Below, piece by piece: positions 28,296-37,269 of a stretch of 64,000 nucleotides of DNA. The stretch is taken from positions 60,438 through 124,437 of the forward strand of contig NZ_AXAJ01000016.1 in the NCBI RefSeq assembly GCF_000472445.1, given 5' to 3'. The notes beneath the pieces were generated by a model. The model did no database searches. It was not told the origin of the DNA and worked only from the letters and a program-made list of their open reading frames with translations. Numbering within the stretch: position 1 is the first letter of the stretch; each line of letters begins with the position of its first letter. A program made the translations under genes and the position numbers. The stretch is from Burkholderia sp. WSM2230. GTDB lineage: Bacteria > Pseudomonadota > Gammaproteobacteria > Burkholderiales > Burkholderiaceae.

Positions 28296-29981
28296 ATGAG
28301 TTCGAACGAATACGATTACATCATCGTCGGAGCGGGTTCGGCCGGCAATGTGCTGGCGTCGCGTCTCACCGAAGACGCCGACGTGACCGTGCTGCTGCTC
28401 GAAGCGGGCGGTCCCGATTACCGCTTCGATTTCCGCACGCAGATGCCCGCCGCCCTCGCCTATCCACTGCAAGGGCGCCGCTACAACTGGGCGTATGAAA
28501 CGGACCCCGAGCCGCATATGAACAACCGCCGCATGGAATGCGGCCGCGGCAAGGGACTGGGCGGCTCGTCGCTCATCAACGGCATGTGCTATATCCGCGG
28601 CAATGCGCTCGACTACGACGGCTGGGCCGAGCTCCGCGGCCTCGAAAGCTGGACTTATCTGGACTGCCTGCCGTATTTCCGCAAGGCCGAGACGCGCGAC
28701 GTAGGTCCGAATGCATACCACGGCGGCGACGGTCCCGTCCACGTGACCACGAGCAAGCCCGGCAATAATCCGCTGTTCGCGGCCATGGTCGAGGCCGGCG
28801 TGCAGGCGGGCTTTCCGCGCACCGACGATCTGAACGGCTATCAGCAGGAAGGCTTTGGCCCGATGGATCGCACAGTTACGGCGAACGGCCGGCGTGCGAG
28901 CACCGCGCGCGGCTACCTGGACCGTGCGAAAGCGCGCTCCAACCTGACCATCGTCACTCACGCGTTGACCGATCGCGTGCTGTTCTCCGGCAAACGCGCG
29001 GTTGGCGTCGCGTATCTGCATGGCGGCGCTTCCGTCAACGCGCATGCGCGCCGCGAAGTGCTGGTGTGCAGCGGTGCCATTGCCTCGCCGCAATTGCTGC
29101 AACGCTCGGGCGTGGGGCGCTCGACGTGGCTGCGCGAACTGGACATTCCGCTCGTGCACGATCTGCCTGGCGTCGGCGAAAACCTGCAGGATCATCTGGA
29201 AATGTATATCCAGTACGAATGCAAGGAGCCGGTCTCGCTCTACCCGGCGTTGCAGTGGTGGAATCAGCCGGCAATTGGGCTCGAATGGATGGTGAACGGT
29301 ACAGGCATTGGCGCGAGCAATCAGTTCGAAGCGGGCGGTTTTATCCGTACACGCGACGACGATTTGTGGCCCAACATCCAGTATCACTTTCTGCCGGTGG
29401 CGATCAACTACAACGGCTCCAATGCAATCAGGATGCATGGTTTCCAGGCGCACGTCGGCTCGATGCGCTCACCGAGCCGTGGTCGCGTAAAGCTCACCTC
29501 GCGCGATCCGGCGGCGCACCCGAGCATTCTCTTCAACTACATGGCCGATCCGCTCGACTGGCGCGAGTTCCGCGACGGCATTCGCATCACGCGCGAGATC
29601 ATGCGGCAACCGGCGCTGGAACGTTATCGCGGACGCGAGCTGAATCCGGGCGCAGAACTGACTACCGACGCGCAACTCGACGCATTTGTGCGAGAGCGCG
29701 CGGAGACGGCGTTTCATCCTTCGTGCTCGTGCAAGATGGGCTACGACGACATGGCCGTAGTGGACAACGAGGGACGCGTGCATGGCATGCAGGGACTGCG
29801 CGTGGTCGACGCGTCCATTATGCCGCGCATCACCACAGGCAACCTGAACGCGCCGACCATCATGCTGGCCGAAAAAATCGCCGACCGGATCCGCGGACGC
29901 GAGCCACTGGCGCGCGTGGACACGCCTTATTTCGTCGCCAATGGCGCGCCCTCCAGAAAGCATGAGCGGGCCACGGTCTAG
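28296..29981 (+). CDS. betA: Choline dehydrogenase
   Basis: Membrane-associated FAD enzyme of the GMC family that oxidises choline to betaine aldehyde. It has 561 residues. The N-terminal ADP-binding motif is DYIIVGAGSAGNVLASRLTE; GKGLGGSSLINGMCYIRGN is GMC signature 1; the catalytic His lies in TAFHPSCSCKMG, with the final GNLNAPTIMLAEKIAD block. The end of the protein (FVANGAPSRKHERATV) varies in the family. Last gene of betIBA; weak terminator structures follow. Confidence 0.96.
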   Translation: MSSNEYDYIIVGAGSAGNVLASRLTEDADVTVLLLEAGGPDYRFDFRTQMPAALAYPLQGRRYNWAYETDPEPHMNNRRMECGRGKGLGGSSLINGMCYIRGNALDYDGWAELRGLESWTYLDCLPYFRKAETRDVGPNAYHGGDGPVHVTTSKPGNNPLFAAMVEAGVQAGFPRTDDLNGYQQEGFGPMDRTVTANGRRASTARGYLDRAKARSNLTIVTHALTDRVLFSGKRAVGVAYLHGGASVNAHARREVLVCSGAIASPQLLQRSGVGRSTWLRELDIPLVHDLPGVGENLQDHLEMYIQYECKEPVSLYPALQWWNQPAIGLEWMVNGTGIGASNQFEAGGFIRTRDDDLWPNIQYHFLPVAINYNGSNAIRMHGFQAHVGSMRSPSRGRVKLTSRDPAAHPSILFNYMADPLDWREFRDGIRITREIMRQPALERYRGRELNPGAELTTDAQLDAFVRERAETAFHPSCSCKMGYDDMAVVDNEGRVHGMQGLRVVDASIMPRITTGNLNAPTIMLAEKIADRIRGREPLARVDTPYFVANGAPSRKHERATV

Positions 29982-30010
29982 TTTGCGAAGTCATGTTTGC
30001 ATAGTGTTCT

Positions 30011-30066
30011 CGGGCGGGGAGCGCTCTGTGCCCATCATTTTTTCTTGCCCTTCTCGCAAGTTTTTC
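30011..30066 (+). terminator. Possible betIBA terminators
   Basis: Two weak stem-loops follow betA: GGGC...GCCC (30012-30033) followed by ATCATTTTTTCTT, and CTTGC...GCAAG (30044-30060) followed by TTTTTCT. Both are short, so termination may be partial. Confidence 0.45.
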
Positions 30067-30146
30067 TAGTTTGTCATCGCGGCTCGAAACACGGATAGTG
30101 CCGCATCAGCCCACCCGCCGACAACAAATTGAAGGAAAACGCTGGA

Positions 30147-31319
30147 ATGAAGTTAATAGCCGTGAGCCGGATGGCGAGTGCCGTCTTTGCTTTAAGCGCA
30201 ATTGCCACGACATGTCACGCAGCAAATGATACGGAAAGTGCGATCAAAGCCGTCGTGGACTCGACAGTCGCGCCAGTCATGCAGAAACACCACGTGCCGG
30301 GCATGGCAATCGGCGTGATCGCCAACGGCAAGACGTATGTGTTCGACTATGGCGTGGCGTCGACCGAAACGGACAAGCCAGTCACGCAGCGCACGCTGTT
30401 CGAGATCGGCTCGGTCAGCAAGACGTTCACTGCGACGCTCGCCGAGTATGCGCGATTGAACGGCAAACTGAATCTATCCGATGACACGCAACATTATCTG
30501 CCGTCATTGCGGGGTACTGCATTCGGCAAGGTGAGTCTGTTGAACCTGGGCACGCACACGCCTGGCGGTCTACCGCTTCAGGTGCCGGACGGCATTCACG
30601 ACAACGCTCAGTTGCTGCAGTACTTCAGCGCATGGAAACCCGCCTACGCGCCCGGCACGTACCGCACTTATGCAAACCCGGGCATCGGTACATTGGGCCT
30701 GATCGCGGCGAAAAGCATGAATCAGGACTATGCGTCCTTGATTGAGCAGCGCATGTTTCCTGCGCTCGGCATGAACAGCAGTTACGTTCGCGTTCCTGCC
30801 GCGAAAATGTCCGACTATGCGCAAGGCTATACGAAAGACGGTGCGCCGATCCGCATGAAAGGCGGTGTTCTCGCGGACGAAGCCTATGGCGTGCGAACCA
30901 CCGCTGCCGACATGGTCCGCTTCGTTCAGGCGAACATGAACCTGATACACGTGGACAGCATGCTTCAGCACGCGATCACAGCCACGCACACGGGCTATTT
31001 CAAGGCCGGCGCGCTCACACAAGATCTGATATGGGAGCAATACGCATATCCGGTAACGTTGGACACTTTGCATGAAGGCAATGCGCCCTCCATGGCCATT
31101 ACGCCGACGCCGGCCACGGCAATCGAGCCACCGCTGCCGCCCCAGCAGGATGTGTGGATCAACAAGACCGGTTCGACGAATGGCTTTGGCGCCTACGTCG
31201 CATTTGTTCCGGCGAGGCGCGTGGGCGTCGTGCTGCTCGCCAACAAAAACTTCCCGATAGAGGACCGCGTAAGCGCGGCGTATCGGATCATGTCGGCCCT
31301 GGTTGCGACCCAACAGTAA
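30147..31319 (+). CDS. Class C (AmpC-type) beta-lactamase
   Basis: Periplasmic serine beta-lactamase of 390 residues. Signal peptide MKLIAVSRMASAVFALSAIA with cleavage near CHA. The three active-site elements are intact: S89-V-S-K92 (EIGSVSKTF), Tyr in TYANPGIGTLG (YxN, with Ala where many have Ser) and KTG in NKTGSTNGFGAYV. The ATG follows GAAGGAAAAC. No ampR-like gene flanks it, so AmpR-type induction at this locus is unlikely. It sits between betA and an MFS transporter inside the betaine cluster; whether it hydrolyses drugs or has another role cannot be seen. Confidence 0.92.
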   Translation: MKLIAVSRMASAVFALSAIATTCHAANDTESAIKAVVDSTVAPVMQKHHVPGMAIGVIANGKTYVFDYGVASTETDKPVTQRTLFEIGSVSKTFTATLAEYARLNGKLNLSDDTQHYLPSLRGTAFGKVSLLNLGTHTPGGLPLQVPDGIHDNAQLLQYFSAWKPAYAPGTYRTYANPGIGTLGLIAAKSMNQDYASLIEQRMFPALGMNSSYVRVPAAKMSDYAQGYTKDGAPIRMKGGVLADEAYGVRTTAADMVRFVQANMNLIHVDSMLQHAITATHTGYFKAGALTQDLIWEQYAYPVTLDTLHEGNAPSMAITPTPATAIEPPLPPQQDVWINKTGSTNGFGAYVAFVPARRVGVVLLANKNFPIEDRVSAAYRIMSALVATQQ

Positions 31320-31379
31320 TTCGCCTTCACGGTGCCCATGAAAGGGTGCAGCCGGCGCCGGCCGCACCTATGCGAACTC

Positions 31380-32798
31380 TCATTCGCGCGCGGGATTGAG
31401 CACACCGTGCGCATCACTCTCCACTGCTTCGGATACGAGCGTCTCCAGTGCAAGCCCGCGTGTTTCGATGCCGAGTATCCACACAGCCGCGGCCGCGATC
31501 ACAAAGCACATCGCGCCGAGCGAGAATACGCCGCCCTGTCCGAACATCGGCAACACGACGCCTACCACATACGGTCCGATCAGAGAGCCCACGCGTCCAA
31601 TCGCTGACGCGAAGCCAGAACCGGTTGCGCGGGCTCCGGTGCCGTACAGCTCCGGCGTGTAGGTGTAAAGCACCGCCCACATCGCAAACAGGAAGAACTG
31701 CATCGCCAGTCCGGCGCAAATCAACAGCGTGGGCGTTTGCGCGTGCAGCGCGGTTTGCCCATACACGTAGGCCATCACAGCGCTACCCGCCAGCGACGCA
31801 ACGCAGGTCGGCTTGCGCCCCCAACGTTCCACTAACCACGCGGCACAGATAAAACCGGGAATGCCGCCGAGAGAAATCAGCACGGTATACAGCACCGATT
31901 TCGTCACTGCAAAGCCCGCCTGCTGCATCAACGCGCCGAGCCACGAGGTCAAGCCGTAAAAGCCGAGCAGCGCGAAGAACCACAAAGTCCACACCATGAT
32001 CGTGCGGCGCCGGTAAGCCGCACTCCATATCTCGCGAAACGCGCCGGCACCTTTGGCCGCTGCCGGTTCGGCGAGCATGACAGGCGCGCGCAAGTGCGTC
32101 AGCCGCGCTGCCTTCATCACCTTCGCCTCGACTTCGGTGAGAATCCTGTCGGCCTCGCCAAGACGTCCGCGATGTTCTAGCCAGCGCGGCGATTCCGGCA
32201 CGACGCGCCGCACGATCAGCACGAACACGGCGGGAATAGCGAGCAACGCGAATTCCGTGCGCCAGCCGAAGGACGGCAGCACGAAGTACGACACCACACC
32301 CGCCGTGATGAAACCGAGCGGCCAGAAGCCGTCCATCAGCGCGATCAGTCGTCCGCGCGAGGAAGCCGGTACGAATTCCGACAGCAGCGTCTGCGCGATG
32401 GGAAACTCCATGCCCATGCCGAAACCCAGCAGCACGCGATAAAAAATCAGCGCCTCTACGCTCTGCGCAGTCGAACATAGATACGATGCAACGCCCCACA
32501 GCACCATGCTCCATTGAAAAACCGGGCGACGCCCGAAGCGATCCGCAAGCAGGCCCGCCACCGCCGCGCCGCCCACCATGCCGAAGAAGCTCGCGCTCGC
32601 GACGAGCCCCGCGGTTGCAGTGGACAGACCGAATTCCGTTTTGATCGAGCCCAGCACGAAGGTCATCGTGCCGAGATCGACGGAATCGAAAAAGAACGCA
32701 ATGGCAATGATGATAAAGATGGTCCGGTGATAACCGGAGAACGGCAGACGTTCGAGTCGTGCCGCTGCACTGGCGCGCGGCTGAGAAGCGATAGGCAT
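31380..32798 (-). CDS. MFS transporter (sugar/organic-acid:H+ symporter type)
   Basis: Inner-membrane transporter of 472 residues with 12 predicted helices. Features are the loop 2-3 motif AGLLADRFGRRPV, the R-x-L-x-G-x-G-x-G run in YRVLLGFGMGMEFPIAQTLL, and PESPRWL between helices 6 and 7, placing it with sugar-porter or aromatic/nicotinate-type symporters. The ATG follows AGGGGA. Position between betA and the sarcosine oxidase operon might indicate a methylated amine or related acid as substrate, but nothing in the sequence fixes this. It is convergent with the beta-lactamase. Confidence 0.88.
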   Translation of the reverse strand: MPIASQPRASAAARLERLPFSGYHRTIFIIIAIAFFFDSVDLGTMTFVLGSIKTEFGLSTATAGLVASASFFGMVGGAAVAGLLADRFGRRPVFQWSMVLWGVASYLCSTAQSVEALIFYRVLLGFGMGMEFPIAQTLLSEFVPASSRGRLIALMDGFWPLGFITAGVVSYFVLPSFGWRTEFALLAIPAVFVLIVRRVVPESPRWLEHRGRLGEADRILTEVEAKVMKAARLTHLRAPVMLAEPAAAKGAGAFREIWSAAYRRRTIMVWTLWFFALLGFYGLTSWLGALMQQAGFAVTKSVLYTVLISLGGIPGFICAAWLVERWGRKPTCVASLAGSAVMAYVYGQTALHAQTPTLLICAGLAMQFFLFAMWAVLYTYTPELYGTGARATGSGFASAIGRVGSLIGPYVVGVVLPMFGQGGVFSLGAMCFVIAAAAVWILGIETRGLALETLVSEAVESDAHGVLNPARE

Positions 32799-32962
32799 GG
32801 CATCCCCTGAATGATGCGGCGGCGGCCGCGAGTGATGTTCGGATCAGCTCATTCAGTAGACGCCGACATAAAACGGCCACATAGAAGGAATACGCCATCC
32901 GGATGGAACGAAGGCGCCGTTCCCGCAGCCGCGAAGTGCAAATACCAGCGACGCTACCGGCG

Positions 32963-33226
32963 TTACCGATGCAAGCGCGCCCGCGCCGCGCTTGCAATGC
33001 GCGCGAGCGCCTCCGCGCTCAGCCGCGCGGCGATCTTCTGCACATATTGATGATGCCGCTCCTGCAACGGTGCGCCGAGTTGCTGCGCGAGCAGATAGCG
33101 GATCAGCGCGATACGCCGGTGCCGCAGCAGCATGCTCTGATCGAGCAGCGCAAGCGCAGCATCGGCATCGCGTTGTTGGCACGCGCGTTCGGTAAGGCGC
33201 GCGGTAAAGATACGGGTCGACGTCAT
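32963..33226 (-). CDS. Small hypothetical protein downstream of soxG
   Basis: Predicted 87-residue soluble, helical protein (LTERACQQRDADAALALLDQ, then LSAEALARIASAARARLHR). No family recognised. It starts 55 bp after soxG on the same strand, so it may be the last gene of the sarcosine oxidase operon. Coding potential is judged from codon bias and a protein-like composition only, with a modest Shine-Dalgarno (GGGAC). Confidence 0.5.
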   Translation of the reverse strand: MTSTRIFTARLTERACQQRDADAALALLDQSMLLRHRRIALIRYLLAQQLGAPLQERHHQYVQKIAARLSAEALARIASAARARLHR

Positions 33227-33281
33227 GTGAGTCCCGCAGCGCGAAAGCCGCGAGCGGTGTATGGAAACACCGCTCGCCGCG

Positions 33282-33938
33282 TCACGACATCAGCGGCTCG
33301 GCTGCATCGAGCATGATCTTCACGAAGTAGTCCGCGAAGCTGCGGCGCACCACGATGTCGAAACTATCCGCGCCGGTGGGCACGAGCGTGATCGACGCCT
33401 TGAAATAGTGGCTTTGCGCGCACTGCCCTTCGCCCAACAGCTTCGGATGAAGATCGAGCGGACAGCCGCGCGACAGCACTTCACGCGTGCGCGTGCCGCT
33501 GATTTCGAGCACCGTATAGCCGCTGCCGATATCCACCGCCGACGCAAATACCCCTGCAAATGCAGTGCCGAACGCCGCTTGCAACGGCGCGGTACGCGAC
33601 GCGTCATGTGCCGTTGCCGAGCGCACAAGCCACTCGTCGGGACCGAGCCACAGCATGTCGTAGCCATTGCCGCGCGCGATCGTATTCGGCTTTTCCGGCG
33701 GCTTGCAGCCGAGTACCTGTTGCACTGCCTGGACGAACGCGGCGTCGCGCGTATCGCCGCGCACATTGACGAGTTCGAGAAACGGTCGCTCGGCGAGCCT
33801 GAATGCGGCGCTTGCCGTCGCCTGATGTTTCTTCAGCAAGGCATCCGCGCCTACAAGCGGCGACTCCTGCCACACGCCCGTTTGCCTGCCGACGGCGCGA
33901 TCCACGACCGACGCCGCCGTTTTAGTTTCATTCCACAT
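33282..33938 (-). CDS. soxG: Sarcosine oxidase gamma subunit
   Basis: Smallest large-interface subunit of heterotetrameric sarcosine oxidase, 218 residues. It has the folate-binding-like fold of the GcvT/SoxG type, with WLGPDEWLV, VDIGSGYTVLEISGT and SRGCPLDLHP as characteristic motifs. Its start overlaps the 3' end of soxA by 11 bp, so translation is probably coupled. The in-frame extension further upstream lies inside soxA and is not family-like. Confidence 0.92.
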   Translation of the reverse strand: MWNETKTAASVVDRAVGRQTGVWQESPLVGADALLKKHQATASAAFRLAERPFLELVNVRGDTRDAAFVQAVQQVLGCKPPEKPNTIARGNGYDMLWLGPDEWLVRSATAHDASRTAPLQAAFGTAFAGVFASAVDIGSGYTVLEISGTRTREVLSRGCPLDLHPKLLGEGQCAQSHYFKASITLVPTGADSFDIVVRRSFADYFVKIMLDAAEPLMS

Positions 33939-36930
33939 GTTGACGCGCTCCTTCGCTGTCGTAGAACACCGAGCTGGTGATCTTCGCTGCAATCTGTTTG
34001 CCGCTGGAAAGCGGAATCGTGACCGTTTCGCCGATCTTGTCGAGACCGCCCTTGACGACTGCCATCGCAATCGAGCGCTTCAGAATCGGGCTGAAATAGC
34101 TCGACGTGACATGGCCAAGCATCGGTGCCATATCGCCCTGGAACGGACCCGCGACGATCTGCGAGCCTTCCGGTATCACGAACGACGGATCGTCCGCCAG
34201 CAGCCCAACGAGTTGCTTGCGTCCGGCCTTTGCAGTGTCCGAACGCGTGAGCGAACGCTTGCCGAGGAAGTCCTTCGACTTTGCGACGAGTCCGCCCATG
34301 CCGAGGTCGTAAGGCGTCATCGAACCGTCGGTATCCTGACCGACGATGATGTAGCCCTTCTCCGCACGCAACACGTGCATCGTCTCGGTGCCATACGGCG
34401 TGATGTCGTATTCGGCGCCCGCGGCCATCAACGCTTCCCACACCGCGCGGCCCACGTTCGCCGGCACGTTCACTTCATACGCGAGTTCGCCCGAAAAGCT
34501 GATGCGCATGACGCGCGAGGCTGCACCGGCGACCGTGCCTTCGCGATAGCTCATGAACGGAAAGGCTGCGTTCGCAAAGTCGATGTCGTGACATACCTTC
34601 TGCAACACCTTGCGGCTATTCGGCCCAACCACGGCGAAGGTCGCCCAGTGATCCGTCACCGACGCGAGGCGCACGCGCATGTCCGGCCATTCGGTTTGCA
34701 GCCAGCGCTCGAGCCAGGTAAGCACGCGCGCTGCGCCGCCGGTGGTGGTCGTCATCATGTAATGCTGCTCGCCGAGGCGCACCGTCACGCCGTCGTCGAA
34801 GATCATGCCGTTTTCGTCGAGCATCAGACCATACCGGCACTTGCCGACTTCGAGCTTGCTCCACGGATTCGTATAGACCCAGTTCAGCAGCTTTGCCGAA
34901 TCGGGACCCTGAATGTCGATCTTCCCGAGTGTGGACGCATCCAGAATGCCGACGCTCGTGCGCACCGCGAGCGATTCACGGGCAACCGCCGCATGCAGGT
35001 CTTCGCCCTTCTTCGGGAAGTACCAGGGGCGCTTCCAGTTGCCGACGTCCTCGAATTCCGCGCCGTTTTCAACGTGCCATTCGTGCACCGCCGTCTTGCG
35101 CACCGGATCGAGAAACTCGCCGAGCTCGCGTCCCGCAAACGTGCCGAATGTAACCGGCGTGTAGTTCGGGCGGAACGTCGTCGTGCCGGTCTCGGGAATT
35201 GTCTTGCCGAGCGCCTGCGCGAGAATCGCCATGCCGTTGATATTGCCAAGCTTGCCCTGATCGGTGCCGAAGCCCATCGCGGTATAACGCTTGACGTGTT
35301 CGACCGACTCGAAGCCTTCGCGCGCGGCAAGGAAAATATCCGCGGCGGAGACGTCGTTCTGGAAGTCGACAAACTGCTTGGGCCCACGCGTGGCGAGCTC
35401 GCGTCCGCCGACGAGCCAAAGCGGCTGCATCTTCGCTTCGCTGATCTCGGCGACCTGCACCGCATTCGGCCGCTTGACGATATGGCCCGCGGCGCGCGCG
35501 GCTTCCACACCCGCATCGACGGCGAAGCGAATGCCCTGGCCCAGCGTGAAATCGCCGTTGCAGGCGCCCACGCTCGTCTCCGGCTGCATCGCCTTGCCCG
35601 GTACGAAGCAGGCCTTCTGCTCATGCCAATGCGCCTTGCCGCCCGATTGCGCGAACAGATGCAACACGGGGCTCCAGCCGCCGGACATCGCGAGCAGATC
35701 GCAGGACAATTCGCTTTGCTTCGCGCCGACCTGGCCGTTCGCGTACGAAGCGACGTCCACTGATGCCACGCGCAGTTTGCCGTGCGCCGCCGTGATGACC
35801 GCGCCGCTGATCACCTTCACGCCATAGCGGCGTGCGAGCGCCGGCAGCGTGCCCTTCGATTCGCCCGCGCGCGGATCGATAACCGTCACCTGTGCGCCGG
35901 CCGCCTTCAGGTCGAGCGCGCACTGATAGCCGTCATCGTTGTTGGTGAAAACCACTGCATCTCGGCCCGGCAGCACCGCATAACGATGCAGATACGTCGA
36001 CACGGCCGACGCGAGCATCACGCCCGGCAGATCGTTGTTGCCGAACACGATGGGCCGCTCGTGCGCGCCGGTCGCGAGAATCACGCGTTTGGCGCGGATT
36101 TTCCACATCAGCTCGCGCGTGCCCTTGCGTTGCGACACAGGCAAATGGTCGGTCAGGCGCTGCGTCACCGTCACGAGGTTGTGATCCTGATAGCCGAACG
36201 CCGTGCTGCGCGAAAGAATCTTCACGTCAGGCATTTGCCGCAGTTCGTCTTCGATCTTGTGCACCCATTGCAGTGCCGGCTTGCCGTCGATCTCCGCGCG
36301 GCACGACAGTAGCGATCCGCCCAGTTCCGGCTGATCGTCGACGAGCGTCACGCGCGCGCCCGACAACGCGGCTGCATGCGCGGCCGCGAGACCCGTCGGC
36401 CCGCCGCCCACTACCAGTACGTCGCAATGCGCGAAACACTTGTCGTAGCGATCCGCGTCCAGTTGCTCAGGCGCCTTGCCGAGACCCGCGGCGTCGCGGA
36501 TCACTTCTTCATACTTCGGCCAGAGCCTGCGCGGCCACATGAAGGTCTTGTAGTAGAAGCCCGCGGGAATGAAACGCGCGATCTTCTGATTGACCGCCAT
36601 GCGGTCTTTCTCGATGTTCGGCTTGGCATTCACACTGCTCGCGACGAGCCCCTGATACAGCTCGACTTCAGTCGCGCGCGCATTCGGCACCGTGTATGCG
36701 CCGGTTTCGAGTTGCACGACGGCATTCGGCTCTTCCACACCCGCGGTAACAATGCCGCGCGGCCGATGATACTTCCAGCTGCGCGCCACGAAATGCAGGC
36801 CATTCGCGAGCAGCGCGGAAGCGAGCGTGTCGCCCTGATAGCCCTGATACTGACGGCCGTTGAACGTGAACGTGAGCGGCAATGCGCGGTTGATGCGCCC
36901 GCCATTCGGGAGTCGGTCTTTCTGGCTCAT
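33928..36930 (-). CDS. soxA: Sarcosine oxidase alpha subunit
   Basis: Large subunit (1000 residues) of the tetrameric enzyme converting sarcosine to glycine, with methylene-THF or formaldehyde and H2O2. It opens with a small ferredoxin-like domain (LTFTFNGRQYQGYQGDTLAS), followed by the NAD-binding domain (DVLVVGGGPTGLAAAHAAAL), a second dinucleotide region, and a C-terminal aminomethyltransferase-like folate domain (about 600-1000, GILDASTLGKIDIQGPDSAK and FSGELAYEVNVPA). ATG overlaps the soxD stop by 4 bp. Confidence 0.96.
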   Translation of the reverse strand: MSQKDRLPNGGRINRALPLTFTFNGRQYQGYQGDTLASALLANGLHFVARSWKYHRPRGIVTAGVEEPNAVVQLETGAYTVPNARATEVELYQGLVASSVNAKPNIEKDRMAVNQKIARFIPAGFYYKTFMWPRRLWPKYEEVIRDAAGLGKAPEQLDADRYDKCFAHCDVLVVGGGPTGLAAAHAAALSGARVTLVDDQPELGGSLLSCRAEIDGKPALQWVHKIEDELRQMPDVKILSRSTAFGYQDHNLVTVTQRLTDHLPVSQRKGTRELMWKIRAKRVILATGAHERPIVFGNNDLPGVMLASAVSTYLHRYAVLPGRDAVVFTNNDDGYQCALDLKAAGAQVTVIDPRAGESKGTLPALARRYGVKVISGAVITAAHGKLRVASVDVASYANGQVGAKQSELSCDLLAMSGGWSPVLHLFAQSGGKAHWHEQKACFVPGKAMQPETSVGACNGDFTLGQGIRFAVDAGVEAARAAGHIVKRPNAVQVAEISEAKMQPLWLVGGRELATRGPKQFVDFQNDVSAADIFLAAREGFESVEHVKRYTAMGFGTDQGKLGNINGMAILAQALGKTIPETGTTTFRPNYTPVTFGTFAGRELGEFLDPVRKTAVHEWHVENGAEFEDVGNWKRPWYFPKKGEDLHAAVARESLAVRTSVGILDASTLGKIDIQGPDSAKLLNWVYTNPWSKLEVGKCRYGLMLDENGMIFDDGVTVRLGEQHYMMTTTTGGAARVLTWLERWLQTEWPDMRVRLASVTDHWATFAVVGPNSRKVLQKVCHDIDFANAAFPFMSYREGTVAGAASRVMRISFSGELAYEVNVPANVGRAVWEALMAAGAEYDITPYGTETMHVLRAEKGYIIVGQDTDGSMTPYDLGMGGLVAKSKDFLGKRSLTRSDTAKAGRKQLVGLLADDPSFVIPEGSQIVAGPFQGDMAPMLGHVTSSYFSPILKRSIAMAVVKGGLDKIGETVTIPLSSGKQIAAKITSSVFYDSEGARQHVE

Positions 36931-37241
36931 TGCTTCTTGCCCTCTTGTGCGTTGCCGTCGTTGCTATCCATCGTCAGCAGCGGACGATCAAACGTCTCGT
37001 AACCCTGGATCTCGTAGCTCACCGTGTCGCGCTGCGCCTTGAACCAGCGGCGGCAGCCTTGCGTGTGCATCCATTGCTCGCGATGCACGCCGCGCGGGTT
37101 CTTGCGCATGAACAGGTAGTCGCCCCATTCCTTGTCAGTGAGCTTTTCGGTGTCGAGCGGACGCATGATGTCCGCCTCGCCGCCGCAGGAAAATTCGGTT
37201 TCGGCGCGTGGCCCGCACCAGGGGCATTCGATCAGCAGCAT
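36927..37241 (-). CDS. soxD: Sarcosine oxidase delta subunit
   Basis: Small zinc-binding subunit, 104 residues. The Zn ligands are expected in CPWCG (Cys6, Cys9) and in the MHTQGCRRWF segment. It links the alpha and gamma subunits in the complex. Start at MLLIECPWCG; stop overlaps soxA (ATGA). It lies 28 bp after soxB. Confidence 0.94.
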   Translation of the reverse strand: MLLIECPWCGPRAETEFSCGGEADIMRPLDTEKLTDKEWGDYLFMRKNPRGVHREQWMHTQGCRRWFKAQRDTVSYEIQGYETFDRPLLTMDSNDGNAQEGKKQ

Positions 37242-37269
37242 GGTTGTGTCTCTCTCTGGCTCTAGTGCG

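Noticed and set aside
31783..32997. Long minus-strand frame overlapping the MFS gene
   Set aside because: It is the alternative frame of the MFS gene; its product is Arg/Ala-rich and lacks membrane segments.
33937..35763. Plus-strand frame of about 600 codons opposite soxA
   Set aside because: soxA is unmistakable on the other strand. The shadow has no start signal or known domain.
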